Shown piece by piece: positions 15,394 to 24,005 of a stretch of 64,000 nucleotides of DNA; the stretch's first letter is position 1; each line of letters starts with the position of its first letter. The notes beneath the pieces were generated by a model. It did not search any database, had not been told where the DNA came from, and saw only the letters and a list, made by a program, of their open reading frames with translations. The stretch comes from an uncultured Poribacteria bacterium. GTDB taxonomy: Bacteria; Poribacteria; WGA-4E; WGA-3G. The stretch spans positions 1,964,481 to 2,028,480 of the forward strand of contig OY282383.1 in assembly GCA_958295855.1 (NCBI GenBank), written 5' to 3'. Position numbers and translations under genes: made by a program.

Positions 15394-17037
15394 ATGCCAA
15401 CACTCAATTGGATCGGCAAAGAAGCAGTTATCAACCATCACGATGAGGTGCCAATACACACGCTCACCCACGACAGCGACAGATCTCTCGGCACTGAGAA
15501 CGAACCCCTCGGCACTGGCAATCTCCTCATTGAAGGTGATAACCTCATCGCGCTCAAAGCACTCCTCCCCTACTACACCGGTAAAGTCAAATGCATCTTC
15601 ATCGATCCGCCCTATAATACAGGCAACGAAAACTGGGTTTACAACGACAACGTCAATAATCCAACCATCCAGAAATGGCTCGGAAAAACGGTAGGGGCCC
15701 TCGCCGCAGATCTCTCCCGACACGATAAGTGGCTCTGCATGATGTTCCCACGCCTCTGTCTCCTCCATCAACTCCTCCGAGACGATGGTGCAATCTTCAT
15801 CACTATTGACGATAATGAGGTTCATCACCTCCGCCTCCTTATGGACGAAATCTTCGGAGAAGAAAACTTTGTCGCTAACATTGCATGGGAAAAACGCTAT
15901 AGCCGCAATAATGATGCGAAACTTTTTTATTCTAAAAAGGATGCGGTGCTCGTTTTCAGAAAGAGCAAAGCCCTCGAAATGCTACGGGAGATGCGAACCG
16001 ATGAGGCGAACTCGCTATATAAGAACCCGGATAATGATCCACGCGGTCCATGGATGACTACTCCTTATGCTAGAAAAAGTAGCAAAAAGCATGATAATCT
16101 GGTTTATCCAATCACCAATCCAAATACAGGTGAGACTGTGATTCATCCAGACTATGCATGGAGATGCACGAAAGAACAGCACGAAATTGACGTGAAGGAA
16201 AACAGGCTTTGGTGGGGCAAAAATGGTAGAGCGAAATACCCTAGACTGAAACGCTTTCTTTCAGAAGTCTCTGGCGGAATGGTCCCTATAGATATATGGT
16301 TTCATAAAGAAAGTGGTACCTCAGATGAAGGGACAAAAGAGGTCAAACAGATATTTAACACCGAGAATACCGTATTTGACTACCCGAAACCTACGCGGCT
16401 TATCCGGCGGATTATCAACCTTGTCACAACGCCCGATGGAAATGATATTGTGCTAGACTCCTTTGCTGGCAGCGGCACGACCGGTCACGCTGTCCTTGCC
16501 CAAAACCGTGAAGATAGGGGCAATCGCCAATTCATTTTAGTGGAATTGGAGCCGAAGATAGCCCGCAAAATTACAGTGACACGTCTCAAGCGCGTCAGTG
16601 AGGGCTACACCTTTGAAAACAACGGTAAACAACAGCACGAGTTCGGCACTGGTGGTACATTCTCTTATTACCACGTCAGTGACACCTTCTTGGAAAAATC
16701 GGAAATTCCCTTTCATGAGATGGCGCAGTACCTCTTTTTCAAGGAGACAGGTGTCCCGATGGCGACAGACACCGCGCTTGCCCTTGTAGAATCGGATAGA
16801 CCTTCGTATGCTTCTTGCACTACCCGTGAAAAACGCCACCGCGCCTTTTTAGGGAGTGCAGACGGTGTGGGTGTCTATCTGCTCAACAACGACGATGTCC
16901 TCACCGAGGAGCTCATAAGCCGCTTACCGCGCCATGATGGCAGAAAGATAATCCATTGTGGTGGCACCCAACTCACCGATGCTTTTTTAAAGCAGTTGGG
17001 CATAACCTTTCGCCAAATGCCGTATAACCTCGTATAG
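15394..17037 (+). CDS. Type III Mod-like adenine DNA methyltransferase, copy 1
   Basis: Mod subunits methylate adenine N6 at asymmetric sites and guide the Res subunit. The 547-residue protein has motif IV DPPYNTG at residues 71-77 and motif I DSFAGSGTTGHAV from residue 355, the circularly permuted beta-class order of type III Mods. Between them lies the target recognition region. Residues 1-130 and from about 350 to the end are almost identical to copy 2 at 17218, but about 220 central residues differ almost completely. So the two copies likely recognise different DNA sequences. The last 190 residues, rich in shared text, are probably the dimerisation and Res contact part. A small upstream element GGAGGGATACCGAGG, seen in both copies, includes a Shine-Dalgarno-like site. 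Confidence 0.88.
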   Translation: MPTLNWIGKEAVINHHDEVPIHTLTHDSDRSLGTENEPLGTGNLLIEGDNLIALKALLPYYTGKVKCIFIDPPYNTGNENWVYNDNVNNPTIQKWLGKTVGALAADLSRHDKWLCMMFPRLCLLHQLLRDDGAIFITIDDNEVHHLRLLMDEIFGEENFVANIAWEKRYSRNNDAKLFYSKKDAVLVFRKSKALEMLREMRTDEANSLYKNPDNDPRGPWMTTPYARKSSKKHDNLVYPITNPNTGETVIHPDYAWRCTKEQHEIDVKENRLWWGKNGRAKYPRLKRFLSEVSGGMVPIDIWFHKESGTSDEGTKEVKQIFNTENTVFDYPKPTRLIRRIINLVTTPDGNDIVLDSFAGSGTTGHAVLAQNREDRGNRQFILVELEPKIARKITVTRLKRVSEGYTFENNGKQQHEFGTGGTFSYYHVSDTFLEKSEIPFHEMAQYLFFKETGVPMATDTALALVESDRPSYASCTTREKRHRAFLGSADGVGVYLLNNDDVLTEELISRLPRHDGRKIIHCGGTQLTDAFLKQLGITFRQMPYNLV

Positions 17038-17061
17038 CAGCGTACGGTAGTAAGCACACGC

Positions 17062-17078
17062 CGTGTGCTGTCAAGTAT
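17062..17078 (+). terminator. Hairpin after Mod copy 1
   Basis: AGCACAC and GTGTGCT form a perfect 7-bp stem with a 3-nt loop about 25 nt after the stop codon. A run of seven T follows later. The same structure, slightly degenerate, occurs after copy 2. Terminator or attenuator is likely. Confidence 0.45.
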
Positions 17079-17093
17079 GCAGGTACAATTTTT

Positions 17094-17122
17094 TTGACAA
17101 ATTTGGTTGGATGTTTTATAAT
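17094..17122 (+). promoter_or_regulatory. Consensus sigma-70 promoter of the second Mod gene
   Basis: TTGACA (17094-17099), 17 nt, TATAAT (17117-17122): both boxes match consensus. It lies in sequence duplicated after copy 2 as well (18912-18940). Confidence 0.8.
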
Positions 17123-17217
17123 ATCGTAGAATTTATTCCTCGTCAAAGGAGTAGCGGATATCCAGGCTTATAGAATTTCTATCCCACATCCGGAAGGATA
17201 TCGAGGGCACCGCATAC

Positions 17218-18855
17218 ATGCCAACACTTAATTGGATCGGCAAAGAAGCAGTTATTAACCATCACGATGAGGTGCCAATACACACGCTCACCCACGACAG
17301 CGACAGATCTCTCGGTGCTGAGAACGAACCTCTCGGCACTGGCAATCTCCTCATTGAAGGTGATAACCTCATCGCGCTCAAAGCACTCCTCCCCTACTAC
17401 ACCGGTAAAGTCAAATGCATTTTCATCGATCCACCCTATAATACAGGCAACGAAAACTGGGTTTACAACGACAACGTCAACAATCCAACCATCCAGAAAT
17501 GGCTCGGAAAAACGGTAGGGGCCCTCGCTGCAGATCTCTCCCGGCACGATAAGTGGCTCTGCATGATGTTCCCACGCCTCTGTCTCCTCCATCAACTCCT
17601 CCGAGACGATGGAGTCATTTTCGTTACACTTGACGATAACGAACAACCGAACCTGCGTTTACTGATGAACGAGATTTTCGGTGAGACAAATTTTGTTGCC
17701 AATCTCATCTGGAGAAAAAAGGCGGGTGGCGGACAAGACTCTGAATACTATGCCAGAGAGCATGAATACATCCTCTGCTACCGGAAAAGTGATGCCTATA
17801 CTATGAAGTTCAGGACCTCAGAGAGAACTCAAACTGAATTTCCTAAAGTCAAGAATGGGCGAAAATGTAAATTCGTGAAACTCGAAAAATGGGGATCCAA
17901 CGCATATAGGGAAGACAGACCCACAATGTTTTATCCAATTGAAGATCCGGATGGAAACCCCTTCTTTCCGCAAGCTCCAGATGGAAACGATGGAAATTGG
18001 AGAACTCGCCCTACAGCTTTGGATCAAGACCATATTCATTGGATAAAAAGAAGAGGGCGCTGGACACCCTACGAAGTTATCTATTTTGACGAGAAACAAG
18101 ACAAAGCGAAAGTTCTTAAAGAGCGCAGCATCTATTACGATATTGCAACAACGACAGATGCTACAAACGAGCAAAAATCCATTTTTGGCAAAAAGGTTTT
18201 TGACAATAGCAAACCCCTTGAGCTCATAAAGCGGTTGATTCTATTGTCTACCGAACCTGATTCAATTGTGCTAGACTCCTTTGCTGGCAGCGGCACGACC
18301 GGCCACGCTGTCCTTGCCCAAAACCGTGAAGATAGGGGCAATCGCCAATTCATTTTAGTGGAATTGGAGCCGAAGATAGCCCGTGAAATTACAGTGACAC
18401 GTCTCAAGCGCGTCAGTGAGGGTTACACCTTTGAGAACAACGGTAAACAACAACACGAGTTCGGCACTGGTGGCACCTTCTCCTATTACCACGTCAGTGA
18501 CACCTTCTTGGAAAAATCGGAAATTCCCTTTCATGAGATGGCGCAGTACCTCTTTTTCAAGGAGACAGGTGTCCCGATGGCGACAGACACCGCGCTTGCC
18601 CTTGTAGAATCGGATAGACCTTCGTATGCCTCTTGCACTACCCGTGAAAAACGCCACCGCGCCTTTTTAGGGAGCGCGGACGGTGTGGGTGTCTATCTGC
18701 TCAACAACGACGATGTCCTCACTGAGGAGCTCATAAATCGCTTACCGCGCCATGATGGCAGAAAGATAATCCATTGTGGTGGCACCCAACTCACCGATGC
18801 TTTTTTAAAGCAGTTGGGCATAACCTTTCGCCAAATGCCGTATAACCTCGTATAG
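17218..18855 (+). CDS. Type III Mod-like adenine DNA methyltransferase, copy 2
   Basis: The 545-residue protein is a tandem paralog of the 15394 gene. Motif IV DPPYNTG and motif I DSFAGSGTTGHAV are the same. The N-terminal region to about residue 130 and the C-terminal 195 residues are nearly identical at DNA level, with only scattered silent or single changes. The centre (starting near GVIFVTLDDNEQ, ending before the DSFAGSG motif) is unrelated except for short structural matches such as NFVAN. This is what one expects after exchange of the target-recognition region. The sequence upstream and about 130 bp downstream is also duplicated. Two Mods with one Res could give two specificities to one restriction system. 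Confidence 0.88.
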   Translation: MPTLNWIGKEAVINHHDEVPIHTLTHDSDRSLGAENEPLGTGNLLIEGDNLIALKALLPYYTGKVKCIFIDPPYNTGNENWVYNDNVNNPTIQKWLGKTVGALAADLSRHDKWLCMMFPRLCLLHQLLRDDGVIFVTLDDNEQPNLRLLMNEIFGETNFVANLIWRKKAGGGQDSEYYAREHEYILCYRKSDAYTMKFRTSERTQTEFPKVKNGRKCKFVKLEKWGSNAYREDRPTMFYPIEDPDGNPFFPQAPDGNDGNWRTRPTALDQDHIHWIKRRGRWTPYEVIYFDEKQDKAKVLKERSIYYDIATTTDATNEQKSIFGKKVFDNSKPLELIKRLILLSTEPDSIVLDSFAGSGTTGHAVLAQNREDRGNRQFILVELEPKIAREITVTRLKRVSEGYTFENNGKQQHEFGTGGTFSYYHVSDTFLEKSEIPFHEMAQYLFFKETGVPMATDTALALVESDRPSYASCTTREKRHRAFLGSADGVGVYLLNNDDVLTEELINRLPRHDGRKIIHCGGTQLTDAFLKQLGITFRQMPYNLV

Positions 18856-18911
18856 CAGCGTACGGTAGTAAGCACACGTCGTGTGCGGTCAAGTATGCAG
18901 GTACAATTTTT

Positions 18912-18940
18912 TTGACAAATTTGGTTAGATGTCTTATAAT
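18912..18940 (+). promoter_or_regulatory. Consensus sigma-70 promoter of the AAA ATPase gene
   Basis: TTGACA (18912-18917), 17 nt, TATAAT (18935-18940). It is the copy of the promoter at 17094, carried along with the duplicated 3' flank of the Mod gene, and now precedes the ATPase gene. Confidence 0.75.
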
Positions 18941-19042
18941 ATTGTAGGATTTATTCGTCAGATTGAATTGAGGGTAGTTCCTAACTTGCCGCGAGCACAA
19001 TGTTGAGAGAATCCACGGATGCCTCTTTTTGTAGCGACATCT

Positions 19043-19074
19043 GTTAGTTTGTGTCCAATGGTACGCAAACTAAC
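19043..19074. promoter_or_regulatory. Inverted repeat in the leader of the AAA ATPase gene
   Basis: Arms GTTAGTTTG (19043-19051) and CAAACTAAC (19066-19074) are perfectly complementary with a 14-nt loop. It lies between the promoter and the start at 19151. It may be an operator or leader hairpin. Confidence 0.45.
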
Positions 19075-19150
19075 ATTTTGTGCTATGGAACCGCCGGAAC
19101 AACGAACTATCCTCAAAAGCGCGGCACAAAGGATGATTAGGAGAAGTCTG

Positions 19151-20755
19151 ATGCTTCACGCACTGGAATTAGAGAATTTCAAAGCCTTCGGGGAACGCGC
19201 GCGTATTCCGTTTGCGCCGATAACGCTCATTTTCGGCGAAAACAGCGCGGGAAAGAGCACAATCCTGCAAGCACTTAATTTGCTCAAGCAGACACGGGAA
19301 AGCCGGGAGACTGGGGTTTTGCTGCTGCCGCGAGTTGAGAATGGCATTGTCGATCTTGGCAGCTTTCAGGATATGCTTTTCGACCATGATTTGGAACGGA
19401 CGCTTTCGATTCGTGTTGAAACTACAGTAGGTAGAAGATACCGGTTTCGACCATCATTCAGCGGAGACAAAATAGCTATTGAACTTCGTTTCAAAAGACC
19501 CTCCCTTGAGGAAGAAGTCCTTTTAGATGAAATTGGTATTTACAATGGGAAATCTGCTAAGTGTATTGCCAAATTTCAGCCATTGGATCGAACTGAAATA
19601 TCAAGGGAATTTCGGGGGCGGTTAGGCTTTTTCCGTGATTCGCGTGGGTTGCCAGTTTCAATTTCAAAATTAGGGGCGGCAAAGTGCGTTTGGTTAACAG
19701 AGGAGCCAGAGCATTGGAAGCTGGAGTTTGAGTGGCGTTTGAGGAATAACGAGGAGGAACTTCGCGAACTCAAGGAAATATTAACTGAATTTGAGCATGC
19801 TAACGAAGCTCGCCAGGAAGACAATAATAGGCTTAGGGAAGGGTTGAAATCCTTAAACGACGAGATTAAATTCTTATCATCGGATTTTGATTTGAAAACC
19901 TACATTTCCAGGAGGCACCAGGAAAAGATGAACACGGTCCTAGGGATGCAGGGTTTTCTGCCAGTTGGAGCCATGCATGGTGAAAGAAGTTCTTGGAGAG
20001 GAGTACGCCGCTCATTATTACGCCGGCGACCTGATGATGCGGTGTTTGATGTCGCTCGACTCGCTACCATAGCAGGCTATGCTTTGGAGCAAACTTTGGA
20101 ATCTCTTTTCCCAATGAGCCCTTTTCGGAGACCTCCGGAAAGATGGTACATCTTTAGGGGTACCAGCCCCCAAAATGTGGGATATCGCGGAGATTTGCTT
20201 CCAGATTTACTCTTCCGTCGTCCTGAGCTAGTGCAAGACACAAACGAATGGCTCAAACGACTTGACATCGGCTACGAGCTTGAGGTAAAACCGGTGGGGA
20301 CTGAGGCACGCGATCTATTTGAGGTCAGGCTCATAGATACCCGTCGAAAAGAACGCGTAAGTGTAGCACTGCCAGATGTCGGTTTCGGTATTAGTCAACT
20401 CCTCCCCTTCGTTGTTCAGAGTTTGGTTTCAGAGGAACAAATTATTTCTATTGAGCAACCTGAAGTTCACGTGCATCCGAGATTGCAAGCAGATCTCGGT
20501 GACCTGTTAGCGGAAGCCATTAAAAAACCACGCCGGAGCCAATTCATCGTTGAAACCCACAGTGAGCATCTGATTTTACGTCTGCAACGCCTCGTCTATA
20601 AAAATCGCATTAAGCCAGAAGATGTCTCGGTTATCTACGTCAGTCGAGGCCCTGAAGGGGCGGAGGCCCAACGTTTACATCTTGATGAGGAAGGCGATTT
20701 TATTGATGAATGGCCCAACGGGTTTTTCCTGGAACGTCTCCGGGAATTGAGATAA
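19151..20755 (+). CDS. AAA/OLD-like ATPase with DUF3696 C-terminus
   Basis: The 534-residue protein starts at 19151 (MLHALELENFKAFG), with AGGAG 7 nt upstream; a longer frame from 19019 includes the leader. Walker A is GENSAGKST at residues 29-37. Signature-like VGFGISQLLP and Walker B ISIEQPEVHVHPRL (E435) follow, then the H-loop ETHSEHLILRL. The C-terminus GDFIDEWPNGFFLERLREL is the DUF3696 pattern. This is an ABC/SMC-like ATPase of the type common in phage defence. A charged helical region near 200-260 may form a coiled coil. The next gene starts 17 nt after the stop, so the two are an operon. Confidence 0.85.
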   Translation: MLHALELENFKAFGERARIPFAPITLIFGENSAGKSTILQALNLLKQTRESRETGVLLLPRVENGIVDLGSFQDMLFDHDLERTLSIRVETTVGRRYRFRPSFSGDKIAIELRFKRPSLEEEVLLDEIGIYNGKSAKCIAKFQPLDRTEISREFRGRLGFFRDSRGLPVSISKLGAAKCVWLTEEPEHWKLEFEWRLRNNEEELRELKEILTEFEHANEARQEDNNRLREGLKSLNDEIKFLSSDFDLKTYISRRHQEKMNTVLGMQGFLPVGAMHGERSSWRGVRRSLLRRRPDDAVFDVARLATIAGYALEQTLESLFPMSPFRRPPERWYIFRGTSPQNVGYRGDLLPDLLFRRPELVQDTNEWLKRLDIGYELEVKPVGTEARDLFEVRLIDTRRKERVSVALPDVGFGISQLLPFVVQSLVSEEQIISIEQPEVHVHPRLQADLGDLLAEAIKKPRRSQFIVETHSEHLILRLQRLVYKNRIKPEDVSVIYVSRGPEGAEAQRLHLDEEGDFIDEWPNGFFLERLRELR

Positions 20756-20772
20756 CAGAAGGAGCTAAGTCA

Positions 20773-21738
20773 ATGCTAGTCAGTGCAGTGCTTGATCCTG
20801 CTGCGTTTGATTCAGATTATTTTGATGCACTTTATACGATTCAGGCGGTAGATTTCTTAAAGGGTATCCAGAGAAACGGACTACTAATTGTTGATTCGGA
20901 AAATAGACTGCGAGATGCCCTCGTTAAACAAATTAAATCCCTTCCAATCAAGCCTCAGCAGCGATTGCGATCTTTGATTGAAGAACTCGTCCTGAAAAAG
21001 AGATCCAAGCGAGTCATTGCGTGTTTTGTCTCCCTAAATGATACATCATCGGTGAGTCTTTTGGACTTAGCATATCACTTGAAAACGGGTACCAAAGCCG
21101 ATGCCTTAATTGTTGGAAAGAAAAGCCTGGAAACACTAAAATCGGACCGAAGGTTTAGTGAGTGCATGGTTCCATTATCAGAATACCGCGATAGCAATTT
21201 TGAGAAAGACCGCCAGCAGTATGAGAACCAATTTGGCCCCATAGACACGCTGCCTAAATCGGAAGTGGAAGACATCATCATCCGTTCAGTCCGTTTCTCG
21301 AAATGGCTGCGGTTTTATGACCCATACATTGGGAGAAGAAAAAATACACCTGATTTCCAAAAAGGTATTAAATATATTCTATCGCTTTGGAATCAACCCG
21401 GTTCTTTTGCATCTCAGCAGGGCGTTAGAAGTGTGGAGATATTTACGTGTAGTCATCGAGATGTCCAGACTCACGTTCAACACCAAAGAATCACTCAAAA
21501 GCTCATAGAACCGCTAACGCGCCGATTTCCTCTTCCTATACATTTCTCGATAAAGGACGATGCTGATGGTATCTTTCATGCGAGGTATTTGGAAACGCAA
21601 CACGCGATTATCCGAGTCGATCGTGGTTTTGACCTCTTCAAGCGAAACGGCGAGTTTCGGCGGAACTTCTTTACGCTACATAAGGCGGAAAGTTCGCACT
21701 TGAGAGAGTGTCGCGATTTACCGAACGCAGCCCTTTGA
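20773..21738 (+). CDS. Phospholipase-D-like (MIT-C type) protein paired with the ATPase
   Basis: The 321-residue protein starts at 20773 with AAGGAG 8 nt upstream, 17 nt after the ATPase. The C-terminal half has RFYDPYIGRRKNTPDFQKGI, then VEIFTCSHRDV, and finally FHARYLETQHAII plus RVDRGFDLF. This is the pattern of one PLD/MIT-C-like unit: D-P-Y-I-x-N-F, an F-T strand, and a final (H-x-R)-x-L-x-T with a following G-x-D. The H-x-K of true PLD nucleases is H-x-R here, so activity is uncertain. The N-terminal half is helical with no recognised domain. With the ATPase it probably forms a two-gene defence module; that is inference. Confidence 0.65.
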   Translation: MLVSAVLDPAAFDSDYFDALYTIQAVDFLKGIQRNGLLIVDSENRLRDALVKQIKSLPIKPQQRLRSLIEELVLKKRSKRVIACFVSLNDTSSVSLLDLAYHLKTGTKADALIVGKKSLETLKSDRRFSECMVPLSEYRDSNFEKDRQQYENQFGPIDTLPKSEVEDIIIRSVRFSKWLRFYDPYIGRRKNTPDFQKGIKYILSLWNQPGSFASQQGVRSVEIFTCSHRDVQTHVQHQRITQKLIEPLTRRFPLPIHFSIKDDADGIFHARYLETQHAIIRVDRGFDLFKRNGEFRRNFFTLHKAESSHLRECRDLPNAAL

Positions 21739-21753
21739 GGCGGCGTTCTAGCG

Positions 21754-21818
21754 ATATGTATAGAAATTATACATATTGACCTTGATATGTATAGAAATTG
21801 CCAAAAACTATACATATC
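21754..21818. promoter_or_regulatory. Double-palindrome operator upstream of the Fic gene
   Basis: Two inverted repeats lie in tandem: ATATGTATA/TATACATAT (21754-21776, 5-nt centre) and GATATGTATAG/CTATACATATC (21784-21818, 13-nt centre). The same 65 bp with few changes is present upstream of the toxin-antitoxin genes at 23173-23237. The palindromes are typical of autoregulated operators; the Fic protein has a C-terminal winged helix that could bind here. Confidence 0.7.
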
Positions 21819-21840
21819 CAATTGTTGAAAGCGGTGGAAC

Positions 21841-22938
21841 ATGACGACAAAGGCTCAATTCAATCAAAATATCCCGTGGAACCACATTCCGGAACTTCCG
21901 CCTAGAGTGGACATTGATTCGCGCGATATACTTAGAGCGTGCATCTCGGCGATGACTGAGCTTGCTAGGGCAAACGCCTTGGTGAAGATGCTGCCAAACG
22001 AAGGAGTTCTGGTTGACACCTTACCACTTCAGGAGGCACGCATGAGTTCGGAAATCGAAAATATCGTCACCACAAACGATGAACTGTATCGAGCTATGAC
22101 CTCTGAAAACCACCAAATTTCCCCGAGTACCAAAGAAGTGCTGCGCTACCGCGAGGCATTATGGACAGGTGTGAGTAGTCTGCGCGCCCGCCCCACTCTG
22201 AACATGTCACTCTTTGAGCAGATTTGTTCGCGTATTCTTGATATGGAGATGAGTGTTCGGGATGACGGGGTCGTGATTGTAAACAAGGCCACACAGCAGG
22301 TTATCTACACGCCTCCCATCGGATACAAGAAGATCATAAAGTTGTTAACCAACCTTGAGCACTTCATCAACGACAACAACAATGGATTCCAACCACTTGT
22401 CAAAATGGCCGTGATGCACTACCAGTTTGAAGCGATACACCCCTTCGCGGATGGCAATGGGCGGACGGGCCGCATACTCAACATTCTCTATCTTATACAT
22501 CAAGGGCTGCTTGATGTCCCGATACTTTACCTCAGTCGTTTCTTTATCCAGAATAGGTCTGACTATTACCGTTACCTGCGTGAAGTTACAGAAGATGGAA
22601 AATGGCAGCAGTGGATACTCTACGTGTTAGAGGCAGTGGAACAGACATCACGAGACACTGCACGCACGATAGAGGCAATCAATACCCTTATTGACAACCT
22701 AATTACGCGAGCACAAGGCAAAACGAAAGCCGTTGAGCGCGAAGGGTTTGTAGAGCTACTGTTCAAGTGGCCTTACTGTAAGATTAATATTGTTGAGAGA
22801 GAACTGAAGTGTAGTCGCGTTACAGCCACAAAATACCTGAACGAAATAGCAGATCTTGGGTTGCTTGAGCGCGTGAAGATCGGACGAGAATCCTATTACA
22901 TCAACAGGAATCTTATGGAATTGCTCTCAAACGTGTAG
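21841..22938 (+). CDS. Fic-domain AMPylase with C-terminal winged-helix domain
   Basis: Fic proteins transfer AMP or similar groups to hydroxyl side chains. The 365-residue protein has the Fic motif HPFADGNGRTGR from residue 200, complete with the catalytic His. Residues 69-74 (SSEIEN) fit the inhibitory helix [S/T]xxxE[G/N], so this is a class II, self-inhibited Fic protein. The N-terminal domain is the Fic_N type. Residues 300-365 form a winged-helix domain (IVERELKCSRVTATKYLNEI), probably DNA-binding. The operator before the gene is likely its own target. Such genes are common in defence islands and are thought to regulate or stop cell growth. Confidence 0.88.
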   Translation: MTTKAQFNQNIPWNHIPELPPRVDIDSRDILRACISAMTELARANALVKMLPNEGVLVDTLPLQEARMSSEIENIVTTNDELYRAMTSENHQISPSTKEVLRYREALWTGVSSLRARPTLNMSLFEQICSRILDMEMSVRDDGVVIVNKATQQVIYTPPIGYKKIIKLLTNLEHFINDNNNGFQPLVKMAVMHYQFEAIHPFADGNGRTGRILNILYLIHQGLLDVPILYLSRFFIQNRSDYYRYLREVTEDGKWQQWILYVLEAVEQTSRDTARTIEAINTLIDNLITRAQGKTKAVEREGFVELLFKWPYCKINIVERELKCSRVTATKYLNEIADLGLLERVKIGRESYYINRNLMELLSNV

Positions 22939-23306
22939 ACGCAAACCCTGATCCGCGAGTGTTGTAACCTTGTTGGGAATAAATGTTTATAGGACACCAC
23001 GTGTGCAAACCTATAAACCCTGTCAGGGGGAAATATTTATAGAGTAGAAGCACAAACACTCGCATAGCGAATAACAATTGAACGTCCCGGTGCATCGGCG
23101 CAATTTTTGTTGCGCAGCCGATTTCTGTATGGTATCATAAATTAAGTGAGAAGAGGGCTTATCCAAGTCTTAATATGTATAGAAATTATACATATTCACC
23201 CTGATATGTATAGAAATTGCCAAAAACTATACATATCCAATTGTTGAATATCCCGGTGCATCGGCGCGATTTTTGTTGCTAACCAGAATTCTAGAAGGTG
23301 AACGTA
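22939..23306. other. Intergenic region with duplicated operator and repeat
   Basis: 368 bases without a gene. The first part has TTTATAG segments (22985, 23036) that are partial inverted repeats. The sequence CCCGGTGCATCGGCGC followed by a TTTTTGTTG stretch occurs twice, near 23086 and 23252. The operator described at 21754 is repeated at 23173-23237. So this region was probably built by duplication of the Fic gene upstream sequence. Confidence 0.6.
23173..23237. promoter_or_regulatory. Double-palindrome operator upstream of the toxin-antitoxin pair
   Basis: ATATGTATA/TATACATAT (23173-23195) and GATATGTATAG/CTATACATATC (23203-23237). Both palindromes and the sequence between are nearly identical to the Fic operator at 21754-21818, with the same order and spacing. 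A shared repressor would control both units. Confidence 0.7.
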
Positions 23307-24005
23307 ATGACACCCACTATTACAGACGACATCACCTCCCAACAGTTATGCGATTGGCTTGCGCCAATTGTAGATAGTGAGATATTTGCATCACGTGAAA
23401 AACTTATCGCGCTTCTTGCAAAGCATAGCCCCCACGAGGCCCTGGAACAAGAGTTCCGTGAGTTCTTCAACGGCTACTACGCCCTTGCCTTAGAACTTGA
23501 AGCGTACGAAACATCTGTCCTTACGCTCATAGAGGCATCCGACGCGTTTGCACACCTGAAACACTGTGTCTCTATAGTTGAAGCCAAGCGGAAGAGCTCG
23601 CCTTTGGGACGCGAAGTACGGCGGATGGGAATGTCCATACACCGAGATGCTGTGCCATCGATAAAGGTAACAGCACTATCCCCTGATGAATTCCGGGCGT
23701 TGATGCGGACACTTGGAGATTGGCGACTTTTTGCATTGCGGGAACGTCTCGTTGCGTTAATGGAAATGGAACGTTCCGTTGAGATAGTGCCGCGGCTTCG
23801 CGCCGAGTTCTACGAGTTTTTTGTCTCCTATTTGGAACTGGAACTGTTCCTTGAGAATTATGATTACGACCCGGACGAAGGGCTGGCATTGCGTCCAGAA
23901 TTCATTGAAGAACTAGAACGTGAAGATGAATATATCAAGTCTGGTGGCAAAATGTTTACGCTTGAGGAGGTCGCCGAAGAGTTAGGGGTCAAGTTGAATG
24001 TATGA
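23307..24005 (+). CDS. Antitoxin-like protein with internal repeat, partner of RelE-type toxin
   Basis: The ATG at 23307 is preceded by AAGGTG at 6 nt; a GTG at 23298 is also in frame. The 232-residue protein has two similar 60-70-residue blocks, REKLIALLAKHSPHEALEQE with FREFFNGYY, and RERLVALMEMERSVEIVPRL with RAEFYEFFVSY, so it contains an internal duplication. The C-terminal part, EDEYIKSGGKMFTLEEVAEE, is acidic and similar to the tail of many antitoxins that bind RelE/ParE proteins. The next gene overlaps its end by 8 nt. No DNA-binding domain is evident, so repression of the operator may be done by another protein. Confidence 0.6.
   Translation: MTPTITDDITSQQLCDWLAPIVDSEIFASREKLIALLAKHSPHEALEQEFREFFNGYYALALELEAYETSVLTLIEASDAFAHLKHCVSIVEAKRKSSPLGREVRRMGMSIHRDAVPSIKVTALSPDEFRALMRTLGDWRLFALRERLVALMEMERSVEIVPRLRAEFYEFFVSYLELELFLENYDYDPDEGLALRPEFIEELEREDEYIKSGGKMFTLEEVAEELGVKLNV

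Noticed and set aside
15343-15828. A 161-codon minus-strand frame, repeated at 17179-17646
   Set aside because: Antisense to the Mod genes in their duplicated 5' part; the repetition comes from the Mod duplication and not from a second gene.
19019-19150. 44 extra N-terminal residues of the AAA ATPase
   Set aside because: They run through the leader with its inverted repeat; the ATG at 19151 has a proper ribosome site and the family start.
21754-23237. The repeated 65-bp segment considered as transposon ends
   Set aside because: The two copies are direct, not inverted, and lie exactly where operators are expected; no transposase is near.
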